DNA of 64,000 nucleotides from Trileptium ribeirensis (taxonomy: Eukaryota; Nematoda; Enoplea; Enoplida; Thoracostomopsidae): the NCBI GenBank assembly GCA_030248225.1, contig JASANE010028131.1:1-64000 (forward strand). Direction: 5' to 3'. Every line of letters begins with the position of its first letter. Positions within the stretch are counted from its first letter, which is position 1. Of this stretch, positions 1-13,379 are shown in pieces. The notes beneath the pieces were generated by a model that was not told the DNA's origin, searched no databases, and was given only the letters and a program-made list of their open reading frames with translations. Position numbers and translations under genes: made by a program.

Positions 1-154
1 CTATTACCTAGACAACAATGAGTAAATGAAAGAATGGTGTTATTGAGTTCAAACTGCACATTGTGCACATATGTGCACATTCCTCACATGATAAGCTTTC
101 AAATAAAAAGTTTTTTGAAATAGGTTAGGTGGTTCTTGAGATCCATGAAAGACT

Positions 155-195
155 CAGACGAACGGACAGACGGACAGACGAATGGACGAACGGAC
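155..195. repeat. Short GACGGACAGACG-type simple repeat, left arm
   Basis: Imperfect tandem GGACAGAC/GGACGAAC tetramer-like units, mirrored at 18853-18895 in the right arm. Degenerate microsatellite. Confidence 0.7.
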
Positions 196-1076
196 CTCCA
201 CTTTTTGCTCCCAGATAGAAAATAAAAACGCTTCGATCAATGAAAAACTTTTATCACGAAAACATTTAGTGGACGAGCATTAAAAGCACAGCAAGTCGTA
301 TTTCGTTCCATACATTAACAGTCAAACGCGGTACCCAAAACACAGGTGTCTTGCATTAGACGTACCCAATGTTCGTTTTAGATATAATCTCCAAGATATT
401 TTGGTGTGCTAATGAATTTGCAGCTTCTAGGCCACGTTGGAAACTCAGGCATTTAAGTGCTCAACTATCCTTGAAATAAATAGTATTTTTAAAAGGATGA
501 CCTGTGTAGTTTGTACTGCCAGTTAAAAATAAAATATCCAGTATGATTTCATTTTGTACGCTACATTACGAGAAATATAGTGGGGTTCAACAATTGTTAC
601 AAATATGTAAGACACTATGTCGCTTTGTCAGTACAACCATATATTAAATTTGTCAGTTTATGTCGTCGCTTTAAGATTGTTTTCTCTGAGCTGATATATT
701 CCATGCTGGACGTGAAGTAAGGTGATATGCAATAGACCATTCACAACGTATCCGAACTAATCCTTCAGTTAAAAAGCGTATTGTATAGAACGATTACAGC
801 GCGTTCAATGAGATCCGGCAACATGTGTACGATTCTATAAAATCGGAATCCGATAATGCTTTTCTAAAAAAGCAGACAACATGCACACGCTCCTAACAAC
901 AAGGTAGGTTCAGGATTTTGTCGGAACAGATGCAATGCAACCGCCAATAGCATCGCGTAGCCATTGCACGGCCCAAGTATTGGTTCAGAATTCGGGATTT
1001 TTTCTGGTATATGTATATCAGGTATTTTCGAGTGATAAAAATAATAAAAAAATTCAGATATAAACCGTAAACATAC

Positions 1077-1218
1077 CACTTCCTTGTGTGATGACTATAC
1101 CATCGGTAAAAGCACCTCCTAGCTCGGCATTCGATAACTTTTACTTTGTTTGAATTGAGCGTTATACCATAATCTGCGCCACGTATTATTACGTTCTGAA
1201 CTATAGATGTTCCGCTGC
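1077..1218 (-). pseudogene. Frameshifted copy of beta-helix exon in left arm
   Basis: This is the reverse-complement counterpart of exon 17830-17970. Both splice borders are still present (acceptor ending TTTTAG, donor GTATGT). It is 142 nt instead of 141. A small cluster of changes in the stretch coding ECRVEGAF adds one base, so the frame shifts to a nonsense continuation after ECR. No downstream exon of the gene is visible on this side because the window begins at base 1. It could be a dead duplicate, an allele, or a sequencing error, and the sequence alone cannot tell which. Confidence 0.8.
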
Positions 1219-3440
1219 CTAAAATATAACAAAAATTATTAGTTAAAACTTGCATGAGTAAAACGTTTGACTGCATTCGAAACGTTTCAAAGTGTACTCA
1301 AGGCACCGCTATTTATACAAAGCAGACGTAAGAAATAGAATGTCGCTTATAACAGCCAAACACGCAGTTTTTTTCAAATGACATCAAAAATACATTTAAG
1401 CACTTATAATGGAACTTTAAAAATAATTCATGCTTTCACGATAATTTAGTCCTTAATGAATGTTACTTCGATAAAATAGCCTTAACTACATGTATTTTTA
1501 GCATGAGCTGGTGTATACAAACGTAAGCCGTGGTTCTGAGCAGAAACGGTATTGCTACTGCTTGCATTCACCGCATCTCGAAACTTCAGTGTTCATTGAA
1601 AATTGACATAAAATTTCAGGTTGGATAAGACATAACTCTGCTATTGTTATACTACTGCTTTGGGGATAGGTAATTGGTCCAAATAAACTCGGTTCACAGA
1701 AACAGCTTGTAGTATTCGAAAATTGGGCTGTGGCAAGTAAAGACGACTTTTTTGTATTAGTGGTCTGGAATTCAAACTTTTTTGATCAGATACGTTTGGA
1801 AATAGACACTTACTGTGTATTTTAATTCTCGATAGCTTTTTCCGTTTTTCATTATTTTTGCATAAAGATTTGGCTTTTCGTTAATCTCATTTTGCATAAT
1901 AAACTAACACATAAACTTTGAATTTTTTCATATAGAATTAAATTTACTTTAAGTGCACTGTGTCAGTTGCCTAAAACTTACTTGGTATTTGTATAATTGG
2001 ATATTTGAGACAAGGTGCATTCAGTATAATGTATTTTGGTTTGTCCGCTTATAAGGTTTCTTTAGTAGCTCATTGTGCGACTGAATTTTGATAAACAAAC
2101 TGTTTTCTTAGCGTGTTTTAAACATGTTGAGTATCTCCGCGTTGTTCCTGGAAGATAAGTTGTTCAAGTTGATGTTTTGTCAACAATTGCTCAGTGGATA
2201 TTTCTTAACCAGTTTTTGACAAATAATATGCATATGTACCTGCGTAAAGAATTATTGATTCAAAAACGCTAGAATTTCATACACTATGCTTGCGTACGCC
2301 TTTTTATTAATACTTTTTCTAAGTCGTTTAACCGAACTGCATCAAACATTAGTCTTAATATCAAGAGCTCATGATTTTTTACCTGAAGAGTATGACTCTT
2401 CAAATTTAAACCATGGCCAGCTTAGCATTGGCCACTGGACAAATTTTTCGCTTACAGGCGGGCCGACTGAACGAAAAAATGGTTGACTGGTAAAACAATC
2501 GTCAGAAAACAACTACGTTTCCGGCTAGCATCCAACAGAGCCCGCTGAACGGGACTTCTGTAACATCGATTTTCCAAAATTTTTGTGATATTTTTTTCAA
2601 AGACCAATATTTTTTGAGTGCTGATTTTGCACAAAATCGTATTCATCTACTGCACTGCTACGTGCAAAACCTTAGAACTCTTACACTGCAGTTCTTATTA
2701 CAGTGTAACAACAAGTATTTAATCTGCGAAACAGCCTCGAAAACATCTTACATTTTAGAACAAAGCCTATAGCGACTATAGATACCTGGTGGCCTCTAGT
2801 GATTACGCAATAAGCGTATTGCACATATCGATTTACGTTACCTTATTTGCGGTTTTTGTTGCATAAATATGGAAACCTGAGACTTAGGTGGTGGGCGGAC
2901 TGCAGCGGTAGCGTTCAAAAGTATGCCGACGCATTTCCCGGTTAATTTCTACTGTCGAAGATAGTTTTGTATCAAATAGAAGCATCCAAATATGACCACA
3001 TTACTACCGTCAAGTCTGTTTTATTTGTTTCCAAAACATGCGCGCCACTACACCAATACACTACAGATTATGTTTTAAAAGCATAAAACTTATGATTGAA
3101 TGATAATCCAACCCTTAAAATATGATTTTTGTATATCATTGGAACAGAATTGGCGGTAAACAATTTTAGGCGTAAAATTTGAACTGTAATCTCTTATGCT
3201 TTTAAACACTTCCGAAAATTCACTAATTCTAGTGGATTTGCTGGTGATTCATAACGTCTATATGGGGTCATTATATCGCCCCACCTAAAACAACAAAATA
3301 GAGACAACGTGAACTGTTTACATACACGTTGTAATGTCATTATGTTTTTTAAAAATCCAATTGCTTTTGCTCACTTTTTTGCCAATGCAATTTATAGTGC
3401 TCTTATTCAACGAGCCATGGTCCATCAACAGCGGTGGAAT
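1219..3440. other. Left-arm non-coding stretch
   Basis: Mirror of about 15.6-17.83 kb. It holds only short unsupported ORFs. A GC-richer island lies near 2450-2560. No domain-bearing exon was recognised in either orientation. Confidence 0.5.
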
Positions 3441-4097
3441 GATTAATGCATTGGCCAATTTGGCTTTTTTTTTTTTTTTATTGGCTTTACTTGGCGTATG
3501 CAATCCTCGATACATCAATTCCAATCTGAAAAATATGAATAAAATTTCTCTATTATGGCATTATTAAAGTCCAGTGTGCGTCATAACTTCAATCGGTACA
3601 CCTATAAATTTCAAATTATGCCTTCAAATTGGCGTCATTATGATTTAGCAAACTGTAAGGCTAGAAGAATATGTTACAGTTGAAAATGATCAGATGATTT
3701 ATTGAAGAACTTGATTCATTTGGTTGAACTGATAGTTGACCTCGAGTCCCATTCGCGAGCCTCACCGCCGGTGTGGGATTTAGAGCAAAGGTATCTTTTA
3801 AATACATAGCCTATAGAGTTTTAATTTTCAGTTATCGAAAAAACTGTTAGGCTGAGAGTGTACTAATTCATAATAACACTAATTTCAGTACAACAATGTC
3901 AAAAAGATTATAGGTATGCCGTTTACAGTACCGAGAGAAACTGGAGATATACTTGATGCCTCCTGGAACTCCATAATCCCATGATTGGAAAATTTAGTTA
4001 ATATTTTACTGGGGATCCGAATTAGGTATCGAGGCATTTTGTGCTACAAGTCATGTCAATTAAAAAAATTAGCCAAATCGGCCATGTTAGGTGGCAG
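3441..4097. mobile_element. Fold-back element nested in left arm
   Basis: Mirror copy of the 14993-15618 element. The ends near 3450 (GGCCAATTTGGC) and near 4080 (GCCAAATCGGCC) are inverted relative to each other, and so are the stretches between them, with substantial divergence. No coding capacity seen. A poly-T run lies at about 3465-3479. Confidence 0.6.
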
Positions 4098-5454
4098 CAT
4101 AGAAAATTAGGTATCCATTTAAAATTTTTGATTTCACCTGTTCTCTTTCTTCATGGTAACGGGTGACAAAAAGGCACAGCCATATCAGGCCATTTATAAA
4201 TGAAACAAATAGCTAAACTAGTGCTAGTATGTTTGTACGAACCGGGAGTGGCTATGTCTCATGTTTGATAGCCAAGTCCGGACTACTGAAAAAATATTAA
4301 TTACATTCAATTTAGCAAATTGTGTTACAGGGAAAATATTTAGCTCTACGCCCAAAAAAGACAAGATTAGTAGTAATTAAAGCAAGAAGTACCTAAATCT
4401 AGATAAAATAAATCGTAGTATCGCTATTTTTAAAATTTTTGTTTAAAGGCCTATTACAAGCCAACTTAGTAGCTATGAAATAAAACACACTCTTTGATAC
4501 TTGAAAATTACGCTATTGTAACTGGAACGATGTTTTACGAATATATGACCACTTGTATCACCAATTTCCCATTTGTTCACGATCTTCCACTGACGTATAT
4601 TTCTGGCTTTTAGAGCCGATTCCAACCCTTGTCACAATTTATCAGCCTGGCTTTAGCTAGTAGCTAATATATGTGTAGCGTTTGGCTTAGCCCAGAAAAT
4701 GTCACACCTACTAATCGCGACTGGCCCTGCATGGCTTTAGGGCCGCGGCAGACAGTGGCAAAATCCGGCATTGCCGCACACATCTCAAGGTAAACCATAC
4801 ATCAGATTGATATCACAGCCTCAGGCAAGCCATATAAGGTCACAGTGTGTCCTGGAAGATGTTAGAGAAAAAGAGATCAACTGACAACCAAGTTACACAT
4901 TGTCACGTTATTACTGGAAAATTTAGATTATATTTTCAGCCTCAACAATGTCGCAGGTCAATGGTTTTAACTTGTTCAGTTATATGGTATTCAACTAAAC
5001 ATGAATTGTGTACCCGAAGTCACACACAAACTACAGCTAAAAGAAATTTGCAGAATAAAATACCTTTTTTATGTTTTAGTAATAGCATCGAGAATTGCAT
5101 GGCAATTTTCAAACGGCTATCTCTAATTTTGCTTTTTTTAATTTTTCTTTTTCTAATTCGAATATCAAATCCTGTGTTGATTTTAATACATCTATTACAT
5201 GTGATGAATTGTCAGTGGAGGATTTGCAGTTTTTCACGCAACTTAAAGTGGACCTTCATTCCAAGATCGATTTCAGAAACTATATGAATAAAACATTGAT
5301 GAATTGTTCGATGCTTGTTTGGTACATCCAACAGTACACTAATTTCTTTATTAATGTTCTTACGGTTTATTTTCAGACTACTAATGCTATTCATACACAA
5401 AATTTTGCTTCGGTCGGAAATAATAGCTATATGATATAGATATATTCTTAAACA

Positions 5455-5760
5455 ATGGTTAGCGGTCCACTTGTCTATTTATTAATATTTTCAACTTTGT
5501 GGATTCAACATGGACAAAGTGTCACCCGATACATAAAAGGTATTAGACTGCAATTTGGTCTTGCAGGTTCCTATTTGCCAACTTGAAAAATCGAATCATA
5601 TAAAGGAAAAAGGTGAATAACAGCGGCTTCAACGTACCAGGTTTGTATAAATTTTTTGCCTCAAAGTCGGAAACTGTACTAAAAAATGCATTGAAAAGAA
5701 GCATTCGGAGGAAGAAACATCCGAGACGGAACGTAAATTTTGTTTTATTAAAATAAATTT
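5455..5760 (+). pseudogene. Broken copy of small secreted-protein ORF
   Basis: Left-arm counterpart of the intact ORF at 13380-13647. The ATG and the hydrophobic stretch (VYLLIFSTLWIQHGQS) survive. Several small insertions (near 5465, 5545, 5605 and 5670) and one base loss near 5522 break the frame, and it stops at LPT*. The mirrored donor reads GTAAAT here rather than GTAAGT. Compared with the right copy nearly all length changes are gains, which could be decay or insertion-type sequencing error. Confidence 0.6.
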
Positions 5761-6299
5761 ACTCAACCAATACTCACAGTGTACATATATGACGAATAAA
5801 AAACCAAAAAGAAAGAAAAAATATATACAGGAATTCAAATGATGAGACGTTATTAATACATTATTAATACACAAATTAGGTATGTTTAAGTAAAGATAAA
5901 ACAGAAAGGATGGTAGACCCACTGCACGAACATCAGTTTAAAGATTTGTACTAAATTACAGGAACTTGCTAAAATCTGTTTTTCAGAAATTTCTTAAATA
6001 TATATGGAGACTTCAAAAACTACCAACGGCCTGTCATTCAAATTTTTTTTTTCAAACAGGCTGTTCCAAGCTTTTAAATTTCAAAGTCAGAGAAGAATGG
6101 CTTAGTAAGTTTTTTCTTCACATTGGTTTTCACAATTTAAAGGCGTGGCTTGGCGGCGTGTCTTTGGCATTGAAAGCGTGAAATATCTCAAAATCACATA
6201 TGTTCACTAGATTGTGAACGTATTTGAACATTGTAGCTAAATAAATTTTGACTCGTCTCTGTTCAAGGAACTTAATGTTTATCTGATTTGAACGATTGA

Positions 6300-8990
6300 T
6301 GTAGTTTAGTTTTTTTGGGTTTTAGTTTAGTTTATTGAAAATAAACCAATATTATAGACAATTGAAAAAATAGCATAAGTGTAAAAAAGGTATAGATGAT
6401 CAAACTATACTTGCAATGGATTTACTAACGAAAAGTAGACCTATTATTTATATATATCGGTTTCAATAAACAGTTCTGTAGGATATTTTTGCAACATACT
6501 GCTGGCATAATAACGTTGGTCATTTCAATTAAGACGATGTCAGCTAGCTAGACTGGTGACCATACACAGCTTACATACTCAAGAATAGCTTTGAAATAGC
6601 ATTTATATGCACGCACTAAAATATTAGTATCATTACTTAAGAAACAACCTTTTAAAATGTTACGCATTCTTGTTGCTTTGTTTGTTATGAGTCTGCAACG
6701 AGTGGTTGATTTAAAAGTTTTGGGGGCTACGACGCCTAAATCTGTGCACCATAGACTAGCTGGTACGACATTCCCGGATACAGTGTAGTGTCGACTTGGA
6801 TTCCTTATTCCATCGTGTGACAGTTGGCATTTCAATAGAGGTGGACATCTACAATTTCTTAGCCAATTCGCAACGGACTTTATGGCACTCTGCATCTCTG
6901 TCACAACTGATGTATAATTATAGCGAGGAATGGATCAGTAAAGTTTAACATATCGGCAAAAATTTTAGTAACAGCATCTAATTTAAGAGTACAAATATTA
7001 ATTATGCACAAAAGAAACAGAATTAGGCCTAAAACACTGAACTGAGGTGCGCAGAATCTTGTTTTGCATAGTTCTGACAGGTCATATTTGAATTTAACAT
7101 GAAATGCTCTGTTCGACGCAGAACATTGAATTAGTTTTAGTAGGTGATATATATGTTATACCGTATAACTGGAGATAGTAAATCAATTTGGGTGAGAAAC
7201 AGTATCGAAAGCTTTCACGAATTGTCGGCATCAACCGCTGTTGACCAGTGCGCGTAGCATTCAAGTAGTTACGCGTATATACATCGATTACAGTTAAAGC
7301 CTCGTTGTTCCGTGAAAATTGTAATTTTTCTGATATATTCAAGAATATGTAGTTAATATACTTTTCATGCAAGTTTACAACAGTTTGACGCAAGCGAATT
7401 TGGCCGATAGTTTAATGTGTCGCTTGGATCACCTTTTTATCACACAACAATCACAGTTGCACAAAGCCATATCTCTGGTAATTACCATTTGCAGAACATT
7501 GTTCAATGATGTGCGCAAGTAGATATGATATTGAATCCTTAAGCTATTCGAGAAAAAATTGTGTAAAAGCGTCAGGTGAATGACAGTGCTTGTTTTTAAA
7601 GTTATTAAAATGACGCTGGAGTGATTGTGTTGGTAACGGAATCCACAACAAGTACCATCGTCGTCAACAAATACAGTGTTAAAATCATCACAGAAAAAGT
7701 TACTTCTTCCTAAGCTGTTACTATCTAAATTTCCAGCTCTGTCATTTAGAGCACTTATCCCTGATTTAGTGAGCACCGATTCCTTACGTATTTGAAAAGT
7801 TTGTTTTTATCTCTATCAGATAACAAATTTTTCTCACTGTTCCTGCGATAGGCAGCAAGAAGTTTTGTTAGTTAGAATAGCACCAGCTCTGCTGTACTGA
7901 TTCCAATTTCCAGATTGTTGCAGAATATTACGTTATTGTTCATTAAACGCTTAATGTTAGGCGCATGTGCGTGGTGCATGTGCTTAATGTGTGCGAATGC
8001 ATGATTTCCAGACCAATTCATGTCGGATAGATTAAGGTCACAGACATTAACAACTGGCCCCGCCATCTTTGTAATATACTATATATACTGTAATTAAGAC
8101 CTTGTGTTCCACGCGGCAGTTTGTCGGCCTAAAAATACACGCACAACTAATCTTACTTGCCAGGTGCAGATCGATGGTTGCAGCTTCGACTTTATTGATT
8201 TTTTGGTACTTGAGAGATGGTGCCATAGTTAATTTTCTTAATGAAAAGGGCGACTCCACCACCTCGAGAATTAAATCTTACTTCTCCTGCAGATATGGTT
8301 ATGATGATTTTTCAACAGACAGTTTGGTACTTTATCATGTAATCAAGTTTCACATATGGTTATGACAGAGTAAGCCCATGGTGAGAGGAGAGATTTCAGA
8401 TCGTCTGGCTTGTTGCGTATACTTCTAGCATTGAAAAACTTGCAATCCAATACCATTACAGTGTTAACAATTGAGTCTAGCTAGCTGACCTGAAGCGATA
8501 TTTAACTATCGTTATTTAAGAAATTATACTCAAAATTTCTAAATTTACCACAAATTAAGCGTCTATTTTCGGCGCGATAAGCCTGGAACACAACAGGTTT
8601 TTAGGTTTTTCTTTATCACAACATAACGGTCCGTATTGTTAGCATTTGAATTAGTTTAGTTCTGATGTTTTACGACAAATAGCATGAAAACGTTTAAACC
8701 GTGTTATGACATTGAGCGACGGAAGATTATACCTTGAATCCCAGCTATATCTCGAAGACGGACGTCCTGTTGAAGCTCAGATTTTACGACGCTGGAGGAA
8801 GAGAAGCGCACCTTTAATAGTCTGCGCTGGTTGCGAGTCTCTCTTGGCAGGGTTTGCGGAATACACCCGGGCGGTAAAGTTCCTGGGCCGTGGCAGAAGG
8901 GTCCAGGTGTTAAATTACGTGGAATCCAACGACTAGGTCGTTGCCATTTTCAGGAACTCCGTTGATTATAATGCAATGCCGTCGAAGCGC
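6300..8990 (-). mobile_element. Degenerate non-LTR retrotransposon (LINE), left-arm copy
   Basis: Near-identical inverted copy of the element at 10060-12812, so it reads on the minus strand here. RT thumb/C-terminal part: 6548-6904, with residues around NWLRNCRCPPL and RAYKCYFKAILEY. RT palm region: 7094-7393. Endonuclease region: about 7870-8460. ORF1 remnant: about 8700-8990. The in-frame TGA replacing the Trp of the endonuclease ETWL motif lies at 8343-8345 and is shared with the right copy. The + strand ORF at 8706-8936 is only the antisense of ORF1. Not autonomous. Confidence 0.85.
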
Positions 8991-9510
8991 GTTGTCGTTG
9001 ACGGCGAGAGTGGGGTGTTTAGATGACTTTGTATCCGTTTTACTAGACGATGTCACATAGCTAAAACTTAGATAGCTGAAAATTCTAAGCGTAAAAGTAA
9101 ATTAGTTTTTGCTGTTTACTAATATGCTCGCTGTGACTGTGAGCATTTGGGTTTCAAGTTGATCACTTGTTTGTATAGCTAGTGGGTATACGGTATAATT
9201 CCACGAAAATTCGTAAACATGGTTAATAGATTCTAAAAATAAACGTGCGTTAAGTGCTGTGCAAACGCAATCATGAAATATGAACACTAAAAAAATTTAC
9301 TGAGCAAAGAAGGGACTATTGTAGCGACTATTGTTTGCATTTGTATCTTGACATTGTAAATTGAGGAAATAGTGGAATACTGGGAGCTTACCAAGCTGTG
9401 CCTAGAGTTATGGAATTATTGGTGCTGCCAAAATAATTATTTCGTTGTGTATTTCCCATACCTAGGATTGAGTATATCTTCTCCAAAAAGTTGACCTACA
9501 TTTACTGAAT

Positions 9511-9611
9511 GATTTTTTTACCATAAAGATAATTTCCTCAAAAAAATAGAGTGACAATACCAGTTTACTTAACAGAACATCATGCAAAATTATGTCATTT
9601 TATAGCTAGGG
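9511..9611. other. Palindrome spacer
   Basis: About 100 bp of AT-rich, non-symmetrical sequence between the last pairing block of the left arm (TGACCTACATTTACTGAAT) and its partner starting TTCAGTAATTTAGGTCA at 9612. No element is recognisable in it. About 150 bp of arm on each side is more diverged than the next 3.5 kb outward. Confidence 0.85.
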
Positions 9612-10059
9612 TTCAGTAATTTAGGTCAACTTTTAGGAGAACAGATACTTAATCTAGGTATGGGAAATACACAGAAATAATTATTTTGGCAGCACCAATA
9701 ATTCCATAACTCTAGGCACAGCTTGGTAAGCTCCCGTGGTCCAGTATTTCCTCAATTTACAATGTCAAGATACAAATGCAAACAATAGTCGCTACAATAG
9801 TCCCTTCTTTGCTCAGTAAATTTTTTTAGTGTTCATATTTCATGATTGCGTTTGCACAGCACTTAAGCACGTTTATTTTTAGAATCTATTAACCATGTTT
9901 ACGAATTTTCGTGGAATTATACCGTATACCCACTAGCTATACAAACAAGTGATCAACTTGAAACCCAAATGCTCACAGTCACAGCGAGCATATTAGTAAA
10001 CAGCAAAAACTAATTTACTTTTACGCTTAGAATTTTCAGCTATCTAAGTTTTAGCTATG

Positions 10060-12812
10060 TGACATCGTCTAGTAAAACGGATACAAAGTCATCTAAACAC
10101 CCCACTCTCGCCGTCAACGACAACGCGCTTCGACGGCATTGCATTATCATCAACGGAGTTCCTGAAAATGGCAACGACCTAGTCGTTGGATTCAACGTAA
10201 TTTAACACCTGGACCCTTCTGCCACGGCCCAGGAACTTTACCGCCCGGGTGTATTCCGCAAACCCTGCCAAGAACTCGCAACCAGCGCAGACTATTAAAA
10301 GTGCGCTTCTCTTCCTCCAGCGTCGTAAAATCTGAGCTTCAACAGGACGTCCGTCTTCGAGATATAGCTGGGATTCAAGGTATAATCTTCCGTCGCTCAA
10401 TGTCATAACACGGTTTAAACGTTTTCATGCTATTTGTCGTAAAACATCAGAACTAAACTAATTCAAATGCTAACAATACGGACCGTTATGTTGTGATAAA
10501 GAAAAACCTAAAAACCTGTTGTGTTCAAGGCTTATCGCGCCGAAAATAGACGCTTAATTGGTGGTAAATTTAGAAATTTTGAGTATAATTTCTTAAATAA
10601 CGATAGTTAAATATCGCTTCAGGTCAGCTAGCTAGACTCAATTGTTAACACTGTAATGGTATTGGATTGCAAGTTTTTCAATGCTAGAAGTATACGCAAC
10701 AAGCGAGACGATCTGAAATCTCTCCTCTCACCATGGGCTTACTCTGTCATAACCATATGTGAAACTTGATTACATGATAAAGTACCAAACTGTCTGTTGA
10801 AAAATCATCATAACCATATCTGCAGGAGAAGTAAGATTTAATTCTCGAGGTGGTGGAGTCGCCCTTTTCATTAAGAAAATTAACTATGGCACCATCTCTC
10901 AAGTACCAAAAAATCAATAAAGTCGAAGCTGCAACCATCGATCTGCACCTGGCAAGTAAGATTAGTTGTGCGTGTATTTTTAGGCCGACAAACTGCCGCG
11001 TGGAACACAAGGTCTTAATTACAGTATATATAGTATATTACAAAGATGGCGGGGCCAGTTGTTAATGTCTGTGACCTTAATCTATCCGACATGAATTGGT
11101 CTGGAAATCATGCATTCGCACACATTAAGCACATGCACCACGCACATGCGCCTAACATTAAGCGTTTAATGAACAATAACGTAATATTCTGCAACAATCT
11201 GGAAATTGGAATCAGTACAGCAGAGCTGGTGCTATTCTAACTAACAAAACTTCTTGCTGCCTATCGCAGGAACAGTGAGAAAAATTTGTTATCTGATAGA
11301 GATAAAAACAAACTTTTCAAATACGTAAGGAATCGGTGCTCACTAAATCAGGGGATAAGTGCTCTAAATGACTGAGCTGGAAATTTAGATAGTAACAGCT
11401 TAGGAAGAAGTAACTTTTTCTGTGATGATTTTAACACTGTATTTGTTGACGACGATGGTACTTGTTGTGGATTCCGTTACCAACACAATCACTCCAGCGT
11501 CATTTTAATAACTTTAAAAACAAGCACTGTCATTCACCTGACGCTTTTACACAATTTTTTTCTCGAATAGCTTAAGGATTCAATATCATATCTACTTGCG
11601 CACATCATTGAACAATGTTCTGCAAATGGTAATTACCAGAGATATGGCTTTGTGCAACTGTGATTGTTGTGTGATAAAAAGGTGATCCAAGCGACACATT
11701 AAACTATCGGCCAAATTCGCTTGCGTCAAACTGTTGTAAACTTGCATGAAAAGTATATTAACTACATATTCTTGAATATATCAGAAAAATTACAATTTTC
11801 ACGGAACAACGAGGCTTTAACTGTAATCGATGTATATACGCGTAACTACTTGAATGCTACGCGCACTGGTCAACAGCGGTTGATGCCGACAATTCGTGAA
11901 AGCTTTCGATACTGTTTCTCACCCAAATTGATTTACTATCTCCAGTTATACGGTATAACATATATATCACCTACTAAAACTAATTCAATGTTCTGCGTCG
12001 AACAGAGCATTTCATGTTAAATTCAAATATGACCTGTCAGAACTATGCAAAACAAGATTCTGCGCACCTCAGTTCAGTGTTTTAGGCCTAATTCTGTTTC
12101 TTTTGTGCATAATTAATATTTGTACGCTTAAATTAGATGCTGTTACTAAAGTTTTTGCCGATATGTTAAACTTTACTGATCCATTCCTCGCTATAATTAT
12201 ACATCAGTTGTGACAGAGATGCAGAGTGCCATAAAGTCCGTTGCGAATTGGCTAAGAAATTGTAGATGTCCACCTCTATTGAAATGCCAACTGTCACACG
12301 ATGGAATAAGGAATCCAAGTCGACACTACACTGTATCCGGGAATGTCGTACCAGCTAGTCTATGGTGCACAGATTTAGGCGTCGTAGCCCCCAAAACTTT
12401 TAAATCAACCACTCGTTGCAGACTCATAACAAACAAAGCAACAAGAATGCGTAACATTTTAAAAGGTTGTTTCTTAAGTAATGATACTAATATTTTAGTG
12501 CGTGCATATAAATGCTATTTCAAAGCTATTCTTGAGTATGTAAGCTGTGTATGGTCACCAGTCTAGCTAGCTGACATCGTCTTAATTGAAATGACCAACG
12601 TTATTATGCCAGCAGTATGTTGCAAAAATATCCTACAGAACTGTTTATTGAAACCGATATATATAAATAATAGGTCTACTTTTCGTTAGTAATTCCATTG
12701 CAAGTATAGTTTGATCATCTATACCTTTTTTACACTTATGCTATTTTTTCCATTGTCTATAATATTGGTTTATTTTCAATAAACTAAACTAAAACCCAAA
12801 AAAACTAAACTA
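10060..12812 (+). mobile_element. Degenerate non-LTR retrotransposon (LINE, CR1/Jockey-like)
   Basis: Pieces of both LINE ORFs can be read in order across frameshifts. ORF1: IIINGVPE at 10143-10166, then KVRFSSSSVVKSELQQ from 10298 and RRSMS near 10385. APE-type endonuclease: NARSIRNK from about 10680, ET*LHD with a stop at 10767-10769 where Trp is expected, GGGVALFIKK from 10849, and LNLSDMNWSG near 11075-11105. Reverse transcriptase: SPKLIYYLQLYGI near 11925-11960, SVLGLILFLL from 12076, the catalytic FADD box degraded to FADM at 12154-12165, and thumb region 12210-12566. The 3' end is AT-rich with AAACTAAACTAAAAC units at 12780-12812. In intact elements these parts nick and copy into target DNA. 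This copy is dead. Clade placement is from motif style only. Confidence 0.88.
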
Positions 12813-13379
12813 CATCAATCGTTCAAATCAGATAAACATTAAGTTCCTTGAACAGAGACGAGTCAAAATTTATTTAGCTACAATGTTCAAATACGTTCAC
12901 AATCTAGTGAACATATGTGATTTTGAGATATTTCACGCTTTCAATGCCAAAGACACGCCGCCAAGCCACGCCTTTAAATTGTGAAAACCAATGTGAAGAA
13001 AAAACTTACTAAGCCATTCTTCTCTGACTTTGAAATTTAAAAGCTTGGAACAGCCTGTTTGAAAAAAAAAATTTGAATGACAGGCCGTTGGTAGTTTTTG
13101 AAGTCTCCATATATATTTAAGAAATTTCTGAAAAACAGATTTTAGCAAGTTCCTGTAATTTAGTACAAATCTTTAAACTGATGTTCGTGCAGTGGGTCTA
13201 CCATCCTTTCTGTTTTATCTTTACTTAAACATACCTAATTTGTGTATTAATAATGTATTAATAACGTCTCATCATTTGAATTCCTGTATATATTTTTTCT
13301 TTCTTTTTGGTTTTTTATTCGTCATATATGTACACTGTGAGTATTGGTTGAGTAAATTTATTAATAAAACAAAACTTAC
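12813..13379. other. Right-arm stretch downstream of LINE
   Basis: AT-rich and almost identical to its mirror. It contains the possible intron and second exon of the minus-strand secreted-protein gene: an acceptor-like TATATATACAG followed in frame by a short tail and stop around 13262-13290. A 71-codon minus-strand ORF at 12933-13148 has no recognisable domain. Confidence 0.4.

Larger units (their letters stand above)
1..9510. repeat. Left arm of giant palindrome (at least 9.5 kb)
   Basis: This arm is the reverse complement of 9612-19050. Anchors: 62-79 mirrors 18972-18989, the exon copy 1077-1218 mirrors 17830-17970, and the RT fragment 6548-6904 mirrors 12210-12566. The pair sum drifts from 19051 at the outer end to about 19114 by 6 kb, so this arm has about 65 net extra bases. 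The part from about 5.8 to 9.35 kb is nearly identical to its partner, while 1-5.8 kb shows many small indels. The outer end is not visible because base 1 still pairs. Confidence 0.95.

Noticed and set aside
8706..8936. ORF of 76 codons conserved in both palindrome arms (also 10179-10406)
   Set aside because: It is the antisense of the LINE ORF1 remnant (KVRFSSSSVVKSELQQ on the other strand). Its conservation only reflects the palindrome.
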